Positions 1 to 10,854 of a stretch of 64,000 bases of DNA are shown piece after piece. Location: NCBI GenBank assembly GCA_030374805.1, contig JARGSG010000134.1, positions 33,775 through 97,774 of the forward strand, read 5' to 3'. This DNA is from Gracilaria gracilis (taxonomy: Eukaryota; Rhodophyta; Florideophyceae; Gracilariales; Gracilariaceae). The translations under genes and the position numbers were made by a program. The number at the start of each line of letters is the position of its first letter. Positions within the stretch are counted from its first letter, which is position 1. The notes below the pieces were generated by a model. That model ran no database searches. It had not been told where the DNA came from and was given only the letters and a program-made list of their open reading frames with translations.

Positions 1-1186
1 CTGGTGAGTGTGTGCTCCAGAACAGAGAAAGGCTCAAGCTGAGATGACACGCGGCGCTGATGAAAGATGGCACGACGCGAGGAGAGCTGTGTCATTCTAC
101 AGAATGTATAGATACTGTAGCATGAAGCGAAAATTGTGAGGCGCTCTAAAATTGTGATGGACACAGCTGGAGATCAAGAGTGATGCATGGTGCAATTGCT
201 GAAACTTTGAACACGACTAGCACCGTGGCTAGGAACAATGTATCTATTTGCGATCGCACTGTAACGGGGAAGAGGAACGCTAGCAGTTAAATTGTGCGGC
301 GCATGGCACAAGTATGATAGGATGGATGTAACAGAATGAAAGCGTGAAAAGAGCCATAATGGTGTCAGGGGTGTAGATACATGTGCCATCACGAGCAAAT
401 TGGCCACGCACGCGCTGGAAAGGGTAACGTTGCTACCGTTGGTAAATGCTGACACAACGACAGTTGGAGAAGGTGAAGTGCAGCGAAACGCTGCTTTGCT
501 CTAAACAGACGCTGAAAGGCGCCAAGTGAACGCGGGGCTCGTATTTGGACGAGGCACAGTTGACAGAGGCACCATCGACGCCATCAAGACATGAGCCACG
601 ACATCGGGCTCAAGGAAGAAAATTTCGGAAGGTACCAACGGTATATATCTACAAGGCAAGCACGCGGTGAAGAGTCAGTCGTTCAGAGGATGAATGGAGC
701 GCGCCGGGCGGGGAAAGGTGAAGCGCAACGGGGGAGTTGACGCGACGTTGCTTCACGAGGTGGTGCTTCGCCCAGCAAGGCGCGTCAAAAATAACGACAA
801 AAAGCTGTTTTGGCGCTGTGTCGTCACACACGCCGCCACGTAGATAGAGGCATAGCCGGCGGCGCGCGCCCCACAAACGGCCAAAGCTCTCCGTCACGAC
901 AGTAAACTGATGGCGGCGGAGCCCATCAGCTTCGTTGCTTGTTGTGTTGCCGCCGCAACCCGGCTGATGTGACATCACTCATTGCGTTAGAGCTTTTCGG
1001 CGGCGGGACGCGACGGCGAGCCATTCAATGCATGTCTAACTTCACCACACCGCCTTGCAGTTTGCAACTCTCTGCTATCGATAAGCGTTTGCTGCCCTCC
1101 TGCACGCCGCCTACCACAATCCTCGCTTCTCTTCGTCTACGAGGCAGAGACGCCGACCCCGTGCGCCCACTCCTTCACCCACACCC
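1..1186. other. No gene recognised
   Basis: I see no coding region that looks real here. The open frames on both strands are short and composition-driven. The last 250 bases become GC-rich and lead into the NOL10-like pseudogene, so the original promoter of that gene copy may lie here, but I cannot point to a specific element. Confidence 0.4.
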
Positions 1187-2449
1187 ATGGTGCGTCGCGC
1201 GCCCGGAGCGTACGACGCTAAAGTGTACAATGTGTCCGGTCGGCGCGCAGTTTCTCTGCACGCAAATCTCTCCATCGGCGCGCGCGCCACCGCCGCGCAG
1301 AAGCGTGCCCGTCGCAAGCTGGAGCTCCAAGACACCAACACCGATCTCATTCAAGACTTTTCGTTCCCGACAGTGTCGCAGCGAATCGAGCAATCGGCGG
1401 ACGGCCGTTACATCTTCGCGTCCGGAACGTACCCCCCCCCCCCCCCCCCAGATTCACGTGTACGACACACACGACCTGTCGCTCAAGTTCAAGCGCCACG
1501 TCAACACCGACATTGTCCACTTTCAAATCCTCGAGTCCGACTAGCGCAAGTTTGCGCTACTCACGTCCGACCGCTACGTCGACCTTCACTCGCCGTTCGG
1601 CAGCCACTACAGAATGCGCGTTCCGAATTTCGGCCGCCATATGATGCTCCAGAACGCAACCAGCGATCTCCTTTATGTGGCCGAGGCGCCGATGTGTGGC
1701 AATTTGACCTGCAGCACGGCCACTTTCTAGCCCAAATACCTACCCTTTCCGGGGCGAATGGCGGCAACAACGTGTGCGCTATAAGCCCCATCAACGCCCT
1801 GCTTGCGTTCGGCGGAGAATCTAGACTGCTGGACATTTAGGGTTTGCGCACGGTCACCCGCACGCAGACAGCCGGTGCCTCCTTGGACTTGGCTGCCGCC
1901 TTCCGACGCCACGGGCCGTACAAAGGTCACCGCTTGCAGGTAACCAGCTTGTGATTTGACGAGTGCGATGGAGTGTCTCTGGCTGTCGGCTGTAGCGCCG
2001 CCTACACGCTGCTGTCCGACCTGCGCTCGCCGCGGCCGCTGCTGGTGAGAAATCAGGGCAAAGTGCTTGACGTGCAAAGCGTGCGTCTGCACGATGACGG
2101 CAAGCACTTTATCACGGCGGACGGGCGCAGGGTCAAGATGTGGTAGCGGAAGAGTGGCACTAACATGGTGGCCATCGAGCCAAACTTGGACGTGAAGGAC
2201 CTGTGCGTGATTGGTGGCTCCGCCGTGATGTGTACAGCGTTGAAGACGCAGCGCGTGAAGACGTTCTACATCCTCGCGCTCGGCAACGTGCCTAAGTATT
2301 GCGCATTCTTGAACGCTTCCCATTATGAATGGGAGGACAGCAAATACTTGAAACGGACGCATGCTCTGGATGGACTTGACGTCGAAAAGGTGTACGAAGA
2401 AGGCCTTTATTTAAGGAAAGGCAGACGAACGTTGATTACCCAGATATGA
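1187..2449 (+). pseudogene. NOL10: NOL10/ENP2-like nucleolar protein, broken copy
   Basis: The conceptual translation follows the NOL10 (yeast Enp2) WD-repeat protein, a nucleolar factor for small-subunit ribosome assembly. It starts MVRRAPGAYDAKVYNVSG and continues through LIQDFSFPTVSQRI and GRYIFASGTY. After a frame change it continues IHVYDTHDLSLKFKRH (frame of 1449-1690). It then returns to the first frame with DVWQFDLQHGHFL, NNVCAISP, LLSDLRS, GKVLDVQSVRLHDDGK, RVKMW, and finally LGNVPKYCAFLNAS. These blocks are in family order. Frame is lost at the poly-C tract (1432-1449) and near 1690, and in-frame stops occur near 1542, 1838, 1952 and 2144. Homology fades after about 2390, so the C-terminal third is missing. 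Family assignment rests on remembered family sequence, not a search. An intact copy should exist elsewhere, because the gene is normally essential. Confidence 0.85.
1432..1449 (+). repeat. 18-nt poly-C tract
   Basis: Uninterrupted run of 18 C between the GTY and IHVYD blocks of the NOL10-like copy. It shifts the reading frame there. Slippage expansion of a short proline or CC-rich stretch is the simple explanation. Sequencing or assembly error is possible at such a tract. Confidence 0.9.
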
Positions 2450-2705
2450 CCCCGTGTAGGTTCATGTGAAGCATGCGGCGCCGACGATTTACTCTGGCAG
2501 CTGTCAACTGCAAAACGCTTCTCTCTAAGCGCAGGAACAATGACCGGAACTCAGTGACGGGGTTAGACCCACGTATGGTGCTGACGTATTGTGCAACGCA
2601 GCCTGAGGAGCGTTTTACAGATTCCCCAAGACCACTGTGAACATCACATTCCAAGAGGCTGAATTGGAGATGTACGATAAATACCAGTTCGTTTCACACA
2701 GTGAG

Positions 2706-4121
2706 CTACTTGTGTTTGGGTTGGGTCATTTGACAGGCACCAAACTGCTCGCGCCGCACATCCACCATAGATCTTGATGGTGCGAAATGACGAGGCCTCT
2801 TTCCACGGCGCCCAGAGCCACGGGGACATATTTGCGAAATACTTCTCTGCTTGTTGGGGGCCACGTGGTTAACGTTTCTAACTTCTTTTTGTCTAGTCGA
2901 ATCGTTGTTTAGAAGGATGTTCGTTGTTGTACTTCCATTAAGTCGCCTCAACAGGGCACTGGTTGGCGAAAGGCCCATAGTACGTGGCACATAATTGTTC
3001 TGTCCAGGTGTACTTCTCTGCATTGGAATAAGACTCTCTGACACGGTTCTATTTCCCCCGGATACTGTCGACTGAATGGAAGTACCTTCTTGGGTTCTGA
3101 TGAGGGGAGTAGGATCGCTTGATCGGCGCTCAAAAGAAGCGTACTCATGAGCTCTAGTAAATATTTCTGGTAACGGGGTCTCGGCGGCAGCATACTCTTC
3201 CACGCATCTGTTCTGTATGGATGGAATTTGACGAGTAAGTGGAACATCGTGAACATTCGAAGCATCTTTGGGTTCTGTGCTCTGCTGTGCTGATACCTGG
3301 TTGCAGCCAACAGGTCTGTGCCTCAAAGGTGAGACATGCTCACTTTCATGTTCTGCTTGTGACCAAGGAGCATGTGGACGACGTGCAAAAGAAACGGATG
3401 GTTCCATATCGAATGGTGTTTCTCTCGCCCTTATTTCAGATTCTTGCTGTAAGACAAACACTCGCTCCAATCTTTCGTTTTCCGTTAAGCAAACCGCATT
3501 TGTCATTCGGGCTGGGTCTCCGACCGCACTGCGTTGAACGTCAGGCTGTCGAGCTCTCAATGTATCATCATCAATGAGTACTTCATGACGTCTTGTAAGT
3601 TTTTTCTTTCCAGTACGCAACTTTGACTTCATTTTCTGTTTGGAGAGCTCCCGTAATGGCCAGTAGTACGCCCCTTGTGCAAATACATTGAGGTCTTGCA
3701 AACCGGCCGCCTCTCGAATGATCATCTCACAGTTTCTTTTCTCTTTTTCACAAGCTTCTTTCCAGGTGCAATGACCGTAGAGGTCAGGAATATGGAAATT
3801 GAATAATCCTTCGAGACAATGCATCGCATCACCGTTTATGACGTCATCTGGGACATCAGGTTCGAACTGAAGGTACTTTGGTCCATTTGCTTGTTCGTTC
3901 AACTGGTGTATTTTATTTCTCAAATAAGGGGCAACATTGAACACCCGTACGTAATCTCGTCCTTGAACAGGTTTTCGGATTGGAGGAAGATATGAACGCG
4001 GTAGTAGTCTGCTAACATCTATGGTCAAATGATCACCTTTCTTCTCAAGATTGCGCACGATTTTGAACTGGTCCTCCAGCAACACACGTATTTCTCCAAG
4101 CTGGTTAGAGATACTCGCCAT
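2706..4121 (-). CDS. Unknown ORF divergent from the Tnp2 transposase
   Basis: Long open frame of about 470 codons from the ATG at 4121 (MASISNQLGEIRVLLEDQF). An upstream in-frame ATG at 4214 is an alternative start. The N-terminal part is predicted mostly helical (QLGEIRVLLEDQFKIVRNLEKK could be a short coiled coil). A folded-looking middle follows (YLQFEPDVPDDVINGDAMHCL, CTWKEACEKEKRNCEMIIREA), then a polar, low-complexity C-terminal half. I do not recognise the family. It is head-to-head with the transposase at 4501, about 380 bp apart. That is the arrangement expected of a two-gene transposon, with this as the accessory, TnpA-like subunit. That role is inferred only from position. The middle part could be a DNA-binding or BEN-like region, but I see no diagnostic motif. 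Confidence 0.6.
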   Translation of the reverse strand: MASISNQLGEIRVLLEDQFKIVRNLEKKGDHLTIDVSRLLPRSYLPPIRKPVQGRDYVRVFNVAPYLRNKIHQLNEQANGPKYLQFEPDVPDDVINGDAMHCLEGLFNFHIPDLYGHCTWKEACEKEKRNCEMIIREAAGLQDLNVFAQGAYYWPLRELSKQKMKSKLRTGKKKLTRRHEVLIDDDTLRARQPDVQRSAVGDPARMTNAVCLTENERLERVFVLQQESEIRARETPFDMEPSVSFARRPHAPWSQAEHESEHVSPLRHRPVGCNQVSAQQSTEPKDASNVHDVPLTRQIPSIQNRCVEEYAAAETPLPEIFTRAHEYASFERRSSDPTPLIRTQEGTSIQSTVSGGNRTVSESLIPMQRSTPGQNNYVPRTMGLSPTSALLRRLNGSTTTNILLNNDSTRQKEVRNVNHVAPNKQRSISQICPRGSGRRGKRPRHFAPSRSMVDVRREQFGACQMTQPKHK

Positions 4122-4500
4122 TGTCGTTGAAACCAGATCGGGGCTGCCAGGAACAGATGAAGATGTCAGGAGAGGTAGTGAACTTCGATGGGTTACAATT
4201 CGAAGAGTGTGCATACAACAAGACACTTTTTCGGTTAAAGAAGGTAAAGACGCTGACCATATTGACACTACAGTTTCGTTTCGTCTGTGTATTTAGCTAA
4301 CTTTCGTAACTTTCTATGATTTATTCACCTTTTCATATCGTACATGGTATTTAGCGTCCCCGCACAAGCCAGGTATGTTCAACACAACTGCGCTACGAGT
4401 AACAAACCAACTTGTCAAGACTAACAATGAATCGATTTGTGTGTCCTCCGTGGTTTGACTGTGGGTGCCCGTTAGGACACACCCTGTGAGCCGTACAACT
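4122..4500. promoter_or_regulatory. Divergent intergenic region between two transposon ORFs
   Basis: About 380 bp separating two head-to-head long ORFs. It should hold both promoters if the pair forms one element. I find no convincing TATA box for either side, so this is a positional inference. Confidence 0.35.
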
Positions 4501-7005
4501 ATGCTGGCTCATAGAAAATCAGCTAATGCAAAGAGAAGAAGATTGAATCGCGGACGTTTTCGTTGGGGACCAAGATACGCTGTATCCGGAACAGGTTTGC
4601 ACCATTTCGATTGTCTCGACAGCCTCGTGGAGCACGAATCAGAAGAAGAGTCTCCCTCCTCAGATAACCACATTCTCCTTGCTGCTAATATGCATCAATT
4701 TGCCCCAAATTTGAGCACAGAACGTGAAGGTCCATCTTCTCCACACCTCGAAATCTCATCATTGGATGTAGAAAGCCAGCCGAGAGCCTCAAATATCGAA
4801 GCTGTTGTAAGTAGCGATAGCGCAATGGAAAATGAAGGTGCTACATCTCGTCATGGTCCTACAAACCGTAACAATTATGACAACCCTGAACTTTCAGCTT
4901 TCCCGCCAGCTGATGCTGCAGGCATGCACCACCCATTACACAATTTCTCTGTCCCGGAATATCTTCCAGAGCAGACACAGACTGGCAACCCTGAAATGCT
5001 CTCCAATATCTCTGTCGCAATCAATAGCAGCAACCAATATGAAGATAGCAATTTCGATGAAGGTTTGGAAGAGAATGAAATCAACCGCTTTGAAGCTCCC
5101 ACACGATTAGAAGGTCTCCGTGGCTGGATCATGGAAAACAGGGGATGGCTAGAGCTTTTTCAGAAACAAGGTCTTGAAGTCGCTGTAATAGATGAGATAT
5201 TGAGAATGCTTGCGGCGCCTTGTCGCTCTTGGAAAACAGTCGTTAGTTTCGTCAATAGGTCAACTGGGCTCTTACAGACCTTGGAAACATATGCAATCTG
5301 TCCTGGGCATATGTGCTTTGCATCTCTTGATGGAGGAGCTTATAATGACAACAAGTGCTCTGAGTGCGGAGCGTTCGGCCCACTGCAAAAGCCGTTTATC
5401 CATTCCGTTTGTTACATTCCCCTTCTTCCGAGACTGGAGGGGATTGTGGGCAGTAGAGGTCTCTGCCAGCAGCTCTATGCCTACCGAGATGAAATGGAGA
5501 ATAAAGGGGCGTACTCTGATGTTTTTGATGGTTTGGCTTTTGATCGAATCCTGAAGAAACATGGAGAAGGAGAGCTATACAATGATGTGTTCTTGTCCAT
5601 CTCAACGGATGGGTTTCAGCCTTTTAAGAATACTTCTACAGACACTTGGTTGATAATCGCCATTCTACTCAATCTGCCACCAAATCAGCGCTACATGACG
5701 CGAAATATTCTTCCCCTTATGTTCATTGCTGGGCCGCAAGAGCCGAAGAATCTGGAGTCATACCTTGTTCCCCTCGTTGATGAAATTAAGCGGATCTATG
5801 AATCAGGAGGTGCACTTCTGCGCTTCTACTATGGAACACGGCGTAAAGTGCGTATCCATATCTTGGCAATACAAGGAGACACACCAGCAGTCTCCAAACT
5901 TGCGGGTCTGACTGGACATAGAGGAAAGCATCCCTGTCGATCCTGCAACGTTCAAGGTCTATATATTGCTCGTCACAGAGGTTATTACTACCCATCTCAA
6001 ATCTTGGATAACACTGGATCGAGAAGTGTCATCTATAATCCTTCCAGGTTGTCGATTCGTGACGTAAGTATTGAGAATGCTATACAGCAGATTCAGAACT
6101 GTGTCAATCGAGCTCAGAGAACAAATGTGGCAAGAGAGATTGGAATTAAACGGCGTTCCGTTCTATGTCATCTTCCCAACATCTTGCCGTACAAATCTTT
6201 CCCTCATGACACAATGCACCTGTTCTACAACATTGAAAAAGAGCTTCTGTTGATCCTCACAAGTGACATAAAGGACAAATTTGTGCTTGGTGAAAGTAGC
6301 ATCAAACGTCTTGACGAAGAGCTAAAGAATTGGGCAACAACAATATCAGGACAGCTGATACAACGGAAACCGAGAGCACTAAGCAATTTTATGTCATGGA
6401 AAGCGGCAGAACATAAGTCTTTTACAATATCCTATGCGCTGGTGCTGATGGACGGGTATCTTCCCCAATTGTACATGAAGGGTATTGGGGATTTTGCGGA
6501 GCTTGTTGATATTTGTAGTCGGGCATCACTGACTGAAGAAGACACTCGACGTGTAGGACAACTTTCATTACGATTTCTGCGCCACTTTGAGAGACACTGT
6601 TACAAATACTCAGAAGATCGTGTGCATATGTGTAAGTCAGTGTTCCACATGCTCCTCCACCTCGAGGAAACCATACGAGAACATGGACCACTGATATGTG
6701 TTTCTCAATACTGTATGGAGAGATCAATTGGTTGGAGCGTCGATCGCCTCAATGCACGTCATAGAGCGGCAGAGTCAATGCTCAATACTTCTTTATTTCG
6801 AGAGGCATGCAGAATCTTTTACAGTCAGCCATTCGACGATAATGAAGATCACTATATGTCCACTACACGACACGGAGGACATGAATTACTTGGGACAGAA
6901 AACGAAAGAGAGGCGGAATGCTCGGAATGGATAGAGAGGATAGAGCTCTATTATGAGGGCCTTCATTGTGCTGACATCGAATTGCCATTGCTCCATAGTA
7001 CTTAG
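4501..7005 (+). CDS. Tnp2-family (CACTA/EnSpm-like) transposase
   Basis: Single 834-codon frame from the ATG at 4501 (MLAHRKSANAKRRR); an upstream GTG at 4465 is unlikely to be used. Order: basic N-terminus, acidic Ser-rich linker, a zinc-binding region near residues 265-290 (CPGHMC then CSEC), then the catalytic core. The core has STDGFQPF near residue 368 (first Asp), LPPNQRYMTRN, a second Cys pair (CRSC near 478), and HDTMHLF near 567, which matches the Asp-x-Met-His block of Transposase_21/Tnp2. Conserved helices follow (HFERHCYKYSED, FHMLLHLEET). Family members cut and paste CACTA-type DNA transposons in the nucleus. No internal stop or frameshift is visible. The last 20 or so codons are read through a repeat also found at the LTR tips at 21.75 and 57.0 kb, so the natural C-terminus has probably been replaced. 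Confidence 0.85.
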   Translation: MLAHRKSANAKRRRLNRGRFRWGPRYAVSGTGLHHFDCLDSLVEHESEEESPSSDNHILLAANMHQFAPNLSTEREGPSSPHLEISSLDVESQPRASNIEAVVSSDSAMENEGATSRHGPTNRNNYDNPELSAFPPADAAGMHHPLHNFSVPEYLPEQTQTGNPEMLSNISVAINSSNQYEDSNFDEGLEENEINRFEAPTRLEGLRGWIMENRGWLELFQKQGLEVAVIDEILRMLAAPCRSWKTVVSFVNRSTGLLQTLETYAICPGHMCFASLDGGAYNDNKCSECGAFGPLQKPFIHSVCYIPLLPRLEGIVGSRGLCQQLYAYRDEMENKGAYSDVFDGLAFDRILKKHGEGELYNDVFLSISTDGFQPFKNTSTDTWLIIAILLNLPPNQRYMTRNILPLMFIAGPQEPKNLESYLVPLVDEIKRIYESGGALLRFYYGTRRKVRIHILAIQGDTPAVSKLAGLTGHRGKHPCRSCNVQGLYIARHRGYYYPSQILDNTGSRSVIYNPSRLSIRDVSIENAIQQIQNCVNRAQRTNVAREIGIKRRSVLCHLPNILPYKSFPHDTMHLFYNIEKELLLILTSDIKDKFVLGESSIKRLDEELKNWATTISGQLIQRKPRALSNFMSWKAAEHKSFTISYALVLMDGYLPQLYMKGIGDFAELVDICSRASLTEEDTRRVGQLSLRFLRHFERHCYKYSEDRVHMCKSVFHMLLHLEETIREHGPLICVSQYCMERSIGWSVDRLNARHRAAESMLNTSLFREACRIFYSQPFDDNEDHYMSTTRHGGHELLGTENEREAECSEWIERIELYYEGLHCADIELPLLHST
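6945..7003 (-). repeat. 59-bp LTR-tip module shared with two Ty3 LTRs
   Basis: On the minus strand this reads TGGAGCAATGGCAATTCGAT and continues to GAGCTCTATCC. It matches the first about 60 bp of the LTRs at 21,752 and 56,992 with a few differences. Homology then stops inside the transposase frame. It supplies the C-terminal codons of the Tnp2 ORF. Confidence 0.75.
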
Positions 7006-7220
7006 CTCAGCCCACCACTGACAGTGGGTGCGCCGGGCAAAATAATTCGTAAAATATATACGTAAATACAGCAATGTTGGATGCACTGCGTCCGGCATAT
7101 CCGTGCTAGACGTGTGCTTTTCACACCCGCTAAGCGGCGTCTCGAACTTTGCAATCCACGTGTACATCTGTGGAAACTACCTCAGCGAGGCGACACGCTA
7201 ATAGCGGTGTAACTCATATA
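7004..7220 (-). repeat. 217-bp dispersed repeat, copy 1
   Basis: Reverse complement of 46,762-46,980 at roughly 85 percent identity by eye. Shared blocks include CTATTAGCGTGTCGCCTCGC and GCCGCTTAGCGGGTGTGAAA. It sits between an LTR fragment (7221-7650) and the 59-bp LTR tip. It may be an LTR, leader or MITE of an unrepresented family. No protein is encoded. Confidence 0.7.
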
Positions 7221-7650
7221 TGATACTGGGATAATTAGCGAAACAAGCCAGAAACTGGTAGTAAAGAAATTCCTTAGGGACCCTGAGGGGTGATTTTACT
7301 GAGACCAGTCATGGTTACTCTCTTTAGAGGAGCCATGAACCTACGTAGGTAGTAGCAACCATAGCCCGACCGTAGGGATGAAGACCACGTACTTCAAGAA
7401 GAAGATACGACTCAGGGGAGCTTTACTTAGTGGCTCCAGGGCGAGATCGCCCGAGCATATATACTTTCTACTGTATCTAGGGCTGCGCACTCCCACGAGG
7501 GCTCTACACGTGGACAACCCAGTTTCAGGGTGCCAAAGTATCCGCCCAGCTATTGTGACGCCAAATATTTGGACAAATATGCCACAAGGTCCTACTGTAC
7601 ACCTTTTACATAGGTTCTATCCCCGATTCACCTAACAAGGTATAAATAGG
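7221..7650 (-). repeat. Truncated Ty3 LTR, inverted
   Basis: Reverse complement matches the LTR at 56,992-57,544 from about 57,120 to its end. It finishes at the same terminal CCCAGTATCA (here TGATACTGGG at 7221-7230). Beyond 7650 the sequence diverges (TATTTATACC on the minus strand could be a TATA-like box of a variant LTR). Confidence 0.8.
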
Positions 7651-8017
7651 CCTGCCCGTGCGCACGTAGCGAGTAGGTACGCCCGCAACATATACATTCT
7701 CGACTCGCAGTAAAGGACTTATTCCAACCTCTACGCTATATATTTGCCCAGAAGATGCCTAGCAGTACATTGGGAACACTTCTTGTTTTAATAAACTCTC
7801 GAAGAGCGTGGAAACCTTAGTAGTATTCTTATTGTGCAGCTCTTTTACAATACTAAACTGACTTTTATATACACTAAATACAACAGCAGCCCGTGCAATC
7901 TTTTGGTCAAAGCTACGAACGAAATGGGAAAAATAATAATCATTGTCTGACTCCCGGGATAGGTGTGCCAATTTATACAAGGCTACTATGCGACCATTAA
8001 AATTGAACAAGAGTATT
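7651..8017. other. No gene recognised
   Basis: AT-rich sequence between two LTR remnants. An open frame on the minus strand here overlaps the solo LTR and is not credible. Confidence 0.4.
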
Positions 8018-8246
8018 TTGCGCTTGGATGCAAGTGCGCTTAAGGTCGTGGTGAAAGTGCTGAAGTTCAATGCCTTCGTTTACTAGAAAGGCAGTGGTTG
8101 TGGTGTCTTAAGAAAGCACCACAGCTGTTCCCAATCAGAAACACAGCTACTCTAGGCAACTACCTTAACTGGATGTGCCACCTAAAAGTGGGTGGTACCA
8201 TCCTGGGTTGCTGTGCTATTCTAAGTGGATGCATGTATCCACTACA
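8018..8246 (-). repeat. Solo LTR of the chromovirus family at 36.7-42.0 kb
   Basis: The minus strand reads TGTAGTGGATACATGCATCC and follows the 229-bp LTR of the intact element end to end (same length) with many substitutions, finishing CCAAGCGCAA. There is no internal region on either side and no clear 5-bp duplication. This is consistent with an old LTR-LTR recombination product. Confidence 0.85.
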
Positions 8247-8449
8247 AGCACATATAGTTTGTTAAAAATAGTTATTCATTGTGCAGTAGTATTTGTCTCA
8301 TAACTTACACTAGAAATCTTATCGTATTCAAATACGTCTGCTAGTCTGCTAAGAAACCGCCAATGAACATTCTTGCATTCGCCATGATCGCTGAAAAATC
8401 TGACTTAGATGTTTCTGCTATTTTAGGAATTGGGCGCCCAACCAAGATT

Positions 8450-8998
8450 GACCAAGCGTAGAAGCAAACCAAAACCGCGTATTCACTGCCATTTTCAGGT
8501 GACTATCTCGGTAGAGTCAATGATTTGGAGTCGAAACTGGGTGCGAACTCATTCCATATTACGTTTGCCCCGTATTTTGACGCCAAATATTGCGACAGAG
8601 TTGCAAGGGTTTTCTTCATAGATTTTGAGTGCTTACATTTGCAAGGACGGTTCTGCCCAGGGTTGAAAGTATCTAAAATGACAAAGGTGCGATTATTTGT
8701 GTCCACACAGCAAAGCATCCAATGATTTTCATTGACAGGCGAAGGCCAAATTATGCCATCGATTTCATATCGTTCATAGCGGTGCATCATCTTCGTCAGT
8801 GCCTTTCTGTCCCCACGTGCTGCAAGAGGTATCATAAAAGTTGAAAAGTAAAGAAAGTGCTTGTCGCCTTCATGAACAATTTTTTTCAACATTCGAAGTA
8901 TAAAAGCTTCAACGATAACATCCGACAACCAGTTGCCAATTCGTAAAGAAGAGAAATCGACAAGAACAATTTTAACCCGGCCATTTGCAACACATATG
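8450..8998 (-). pseudogene. Ulp1/C48-like protease part of the MULE, catalytic Cys lost
   Basis: NENHWMLCCVD supplies the family His, and FVILDTFN the Asp. After the stop at 8503-8505 the frame continues PENGSEYAVLVCFYAW, where family members have Q-x-N-G-x-D-C-G-V. The Cys codon position (8479-8481) reads Tyr, and Asp and Gly are also replaced. The fold is recognisable but the peptidase would be inactive even without the stop. Confidence 0.6.
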
Positions 8999-10854
8999 TC
9001 CCGGGGTTTCTCTCGTTTTTTCCATTACCAAATTGTATTTCTTTTTTGAGATTATCGCTCGTGGTGAGTGATGGAAAGGGTGATACACTTCTTTTTAGAA
9101 TAGTACGCCATCTATTGTTTTGAACAACGTCGGATGAGTCAACTTTTCCATCTTCGTAGACTATTTTTAAAATCCCCATGCCCTGCTTCCCCAAAATTTC
9201 GGTCCTTCCACGATACCAACATAGATCCAAGTTCCAAAACACATCCACTATACTTCCCTTCGTCATAATATCTCTTCTGAATGTGTTCAATGTTGCTTAC
9301 ATTTGGTTTCGCTTTTCTTCAATGCAAAACAAGGGAATCTTTTCTCTCTGCGTTACACATTTCTCGGATATGCCATGTAAATTACCATTTCCTTCCGCAT
9401 CAATATCACTATCGATTTCAATAATGGACATTTGGTAAGAACCCGATGAAGAACGTGATATCGGTTTGCTCTTGGAGTGTGCCACTCCCGCCTCGATCAT
9501 GTCTTTGAGGGTTGGAAAAGATCTATTTTCTTTTAAGTGACGGTGTATAAAATGCTGCTTCACATTTTGCACGTTCTGTTGAACGCCAGTATCCCATCAA
9601 CAAGGACAAGAGTATTCTACAACATCCGCTTCTTTGAGAACTCGATATCCGGTACTTGCTTCACGGAATACAGGAGGCAGCCTTTGCGATTTTGATTTTT
9701 GTACTCGTCTCAAAGTTCTCATGTTTCCTAAGAGAAGGCTGTTGTTATTCTTACCCACTATACAGCGTCGCTTTCTTGGATTTTGAATAATAAAAACCTT
9801 TCCAGATTCATCACTGAAGCGTTTGCGCTTTCCTTTGTGCAAAGAACTGGTTTCTTTTTCTTCTGTCGCCGATAAACCCGTTCGAAGTTGAGAAGTATCA
9901 TCAGAGGATCTAATTCAGCTATAGTAATTGCTCGAAGTTGAAGATGTTCCAGCGCTAACATTGTAATCAAAAATGGTTGCAAGTTGCGACAATGTCGGCA
10001 GATCTGCGACAGTACTCTGAGTGGCACCTGGAGAAGAAAAATTTCCAGTCTCTCTTTCAATCTTCACCCCAAAGATATACAGGTGTGCTGCTGATTCTAT
10101 TCCTTCATTCGACAAAGAAATATTTTCCAATACTCTTGTGAAAACTGATCGTGTAAGCGAAAAAGCTTTGCTGCGACCATTGTCTTTGATAGAGAGAGGA
10201 AATTCGGCATTGAAAAAGGTTTTCTCACTGCGAAGAACTCCGCATTCAATAATGCAGTTTTCCAATTCTTCATTCTGGTCCATGTCTGTATTTCTCGTAG
10301 CAAATTTTGTTCGCATTTTTAGCCTATCCTCTATTTCAGAATCAGGCATTGAGTGCGGGGCGATCCAAAGTTTTGCAGTCAAATAGAGGCATAGAAGATC
10401 AATAAATGATTTATATCCGACCGACTGAGGCTGTGTTGTAAGTGTTCTTTTCTGATCAAGAAAGATAGAAACACAGAGTAGATGACGACACGGAATGCCC
10501 ATTCGGTTCAAAAACAAACACTCGCATGTAGCATTCACTTGTGGTATGATCTCTGACCGGGGATCCAAACTTGAGCGTAACCGCTGTCATTGAGGAGGGA
10601 TTCTGAGCTCCACTCTGGTCAACAGGCTCGTAGGTTCTGTACGCATTTCCTCGGATTTTGACCGTGTCAGGGCGTGTTGTCTCTTTGTCATCAGTGTCAA
10701 ATGCAGTGGTGTCCTCGAAAGATAGGTAGGTTGCTATATTCATCTGTTCGCATATAATTTTACAGGCATAACTTGAATATTCGAATTTTCCGAGAAATGA
10801 AATGGAGTGGTTTTTAAGAGGTATAGGAAGCTCATTCAGGGGGCCGACCATCCA

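Noticed and set aside
939-1544. 201-codon ORF as an independent gene
   Set aside because: Only its last part is meaningful, as the shifted frame of the NOL10-like pseudogene. The upstream part is shadow sequence.
7759-8070. 103-codon minus-strand ORF as a gene
   Set aside because: Most of it lies inside the solo LTR and the rest has no motif.
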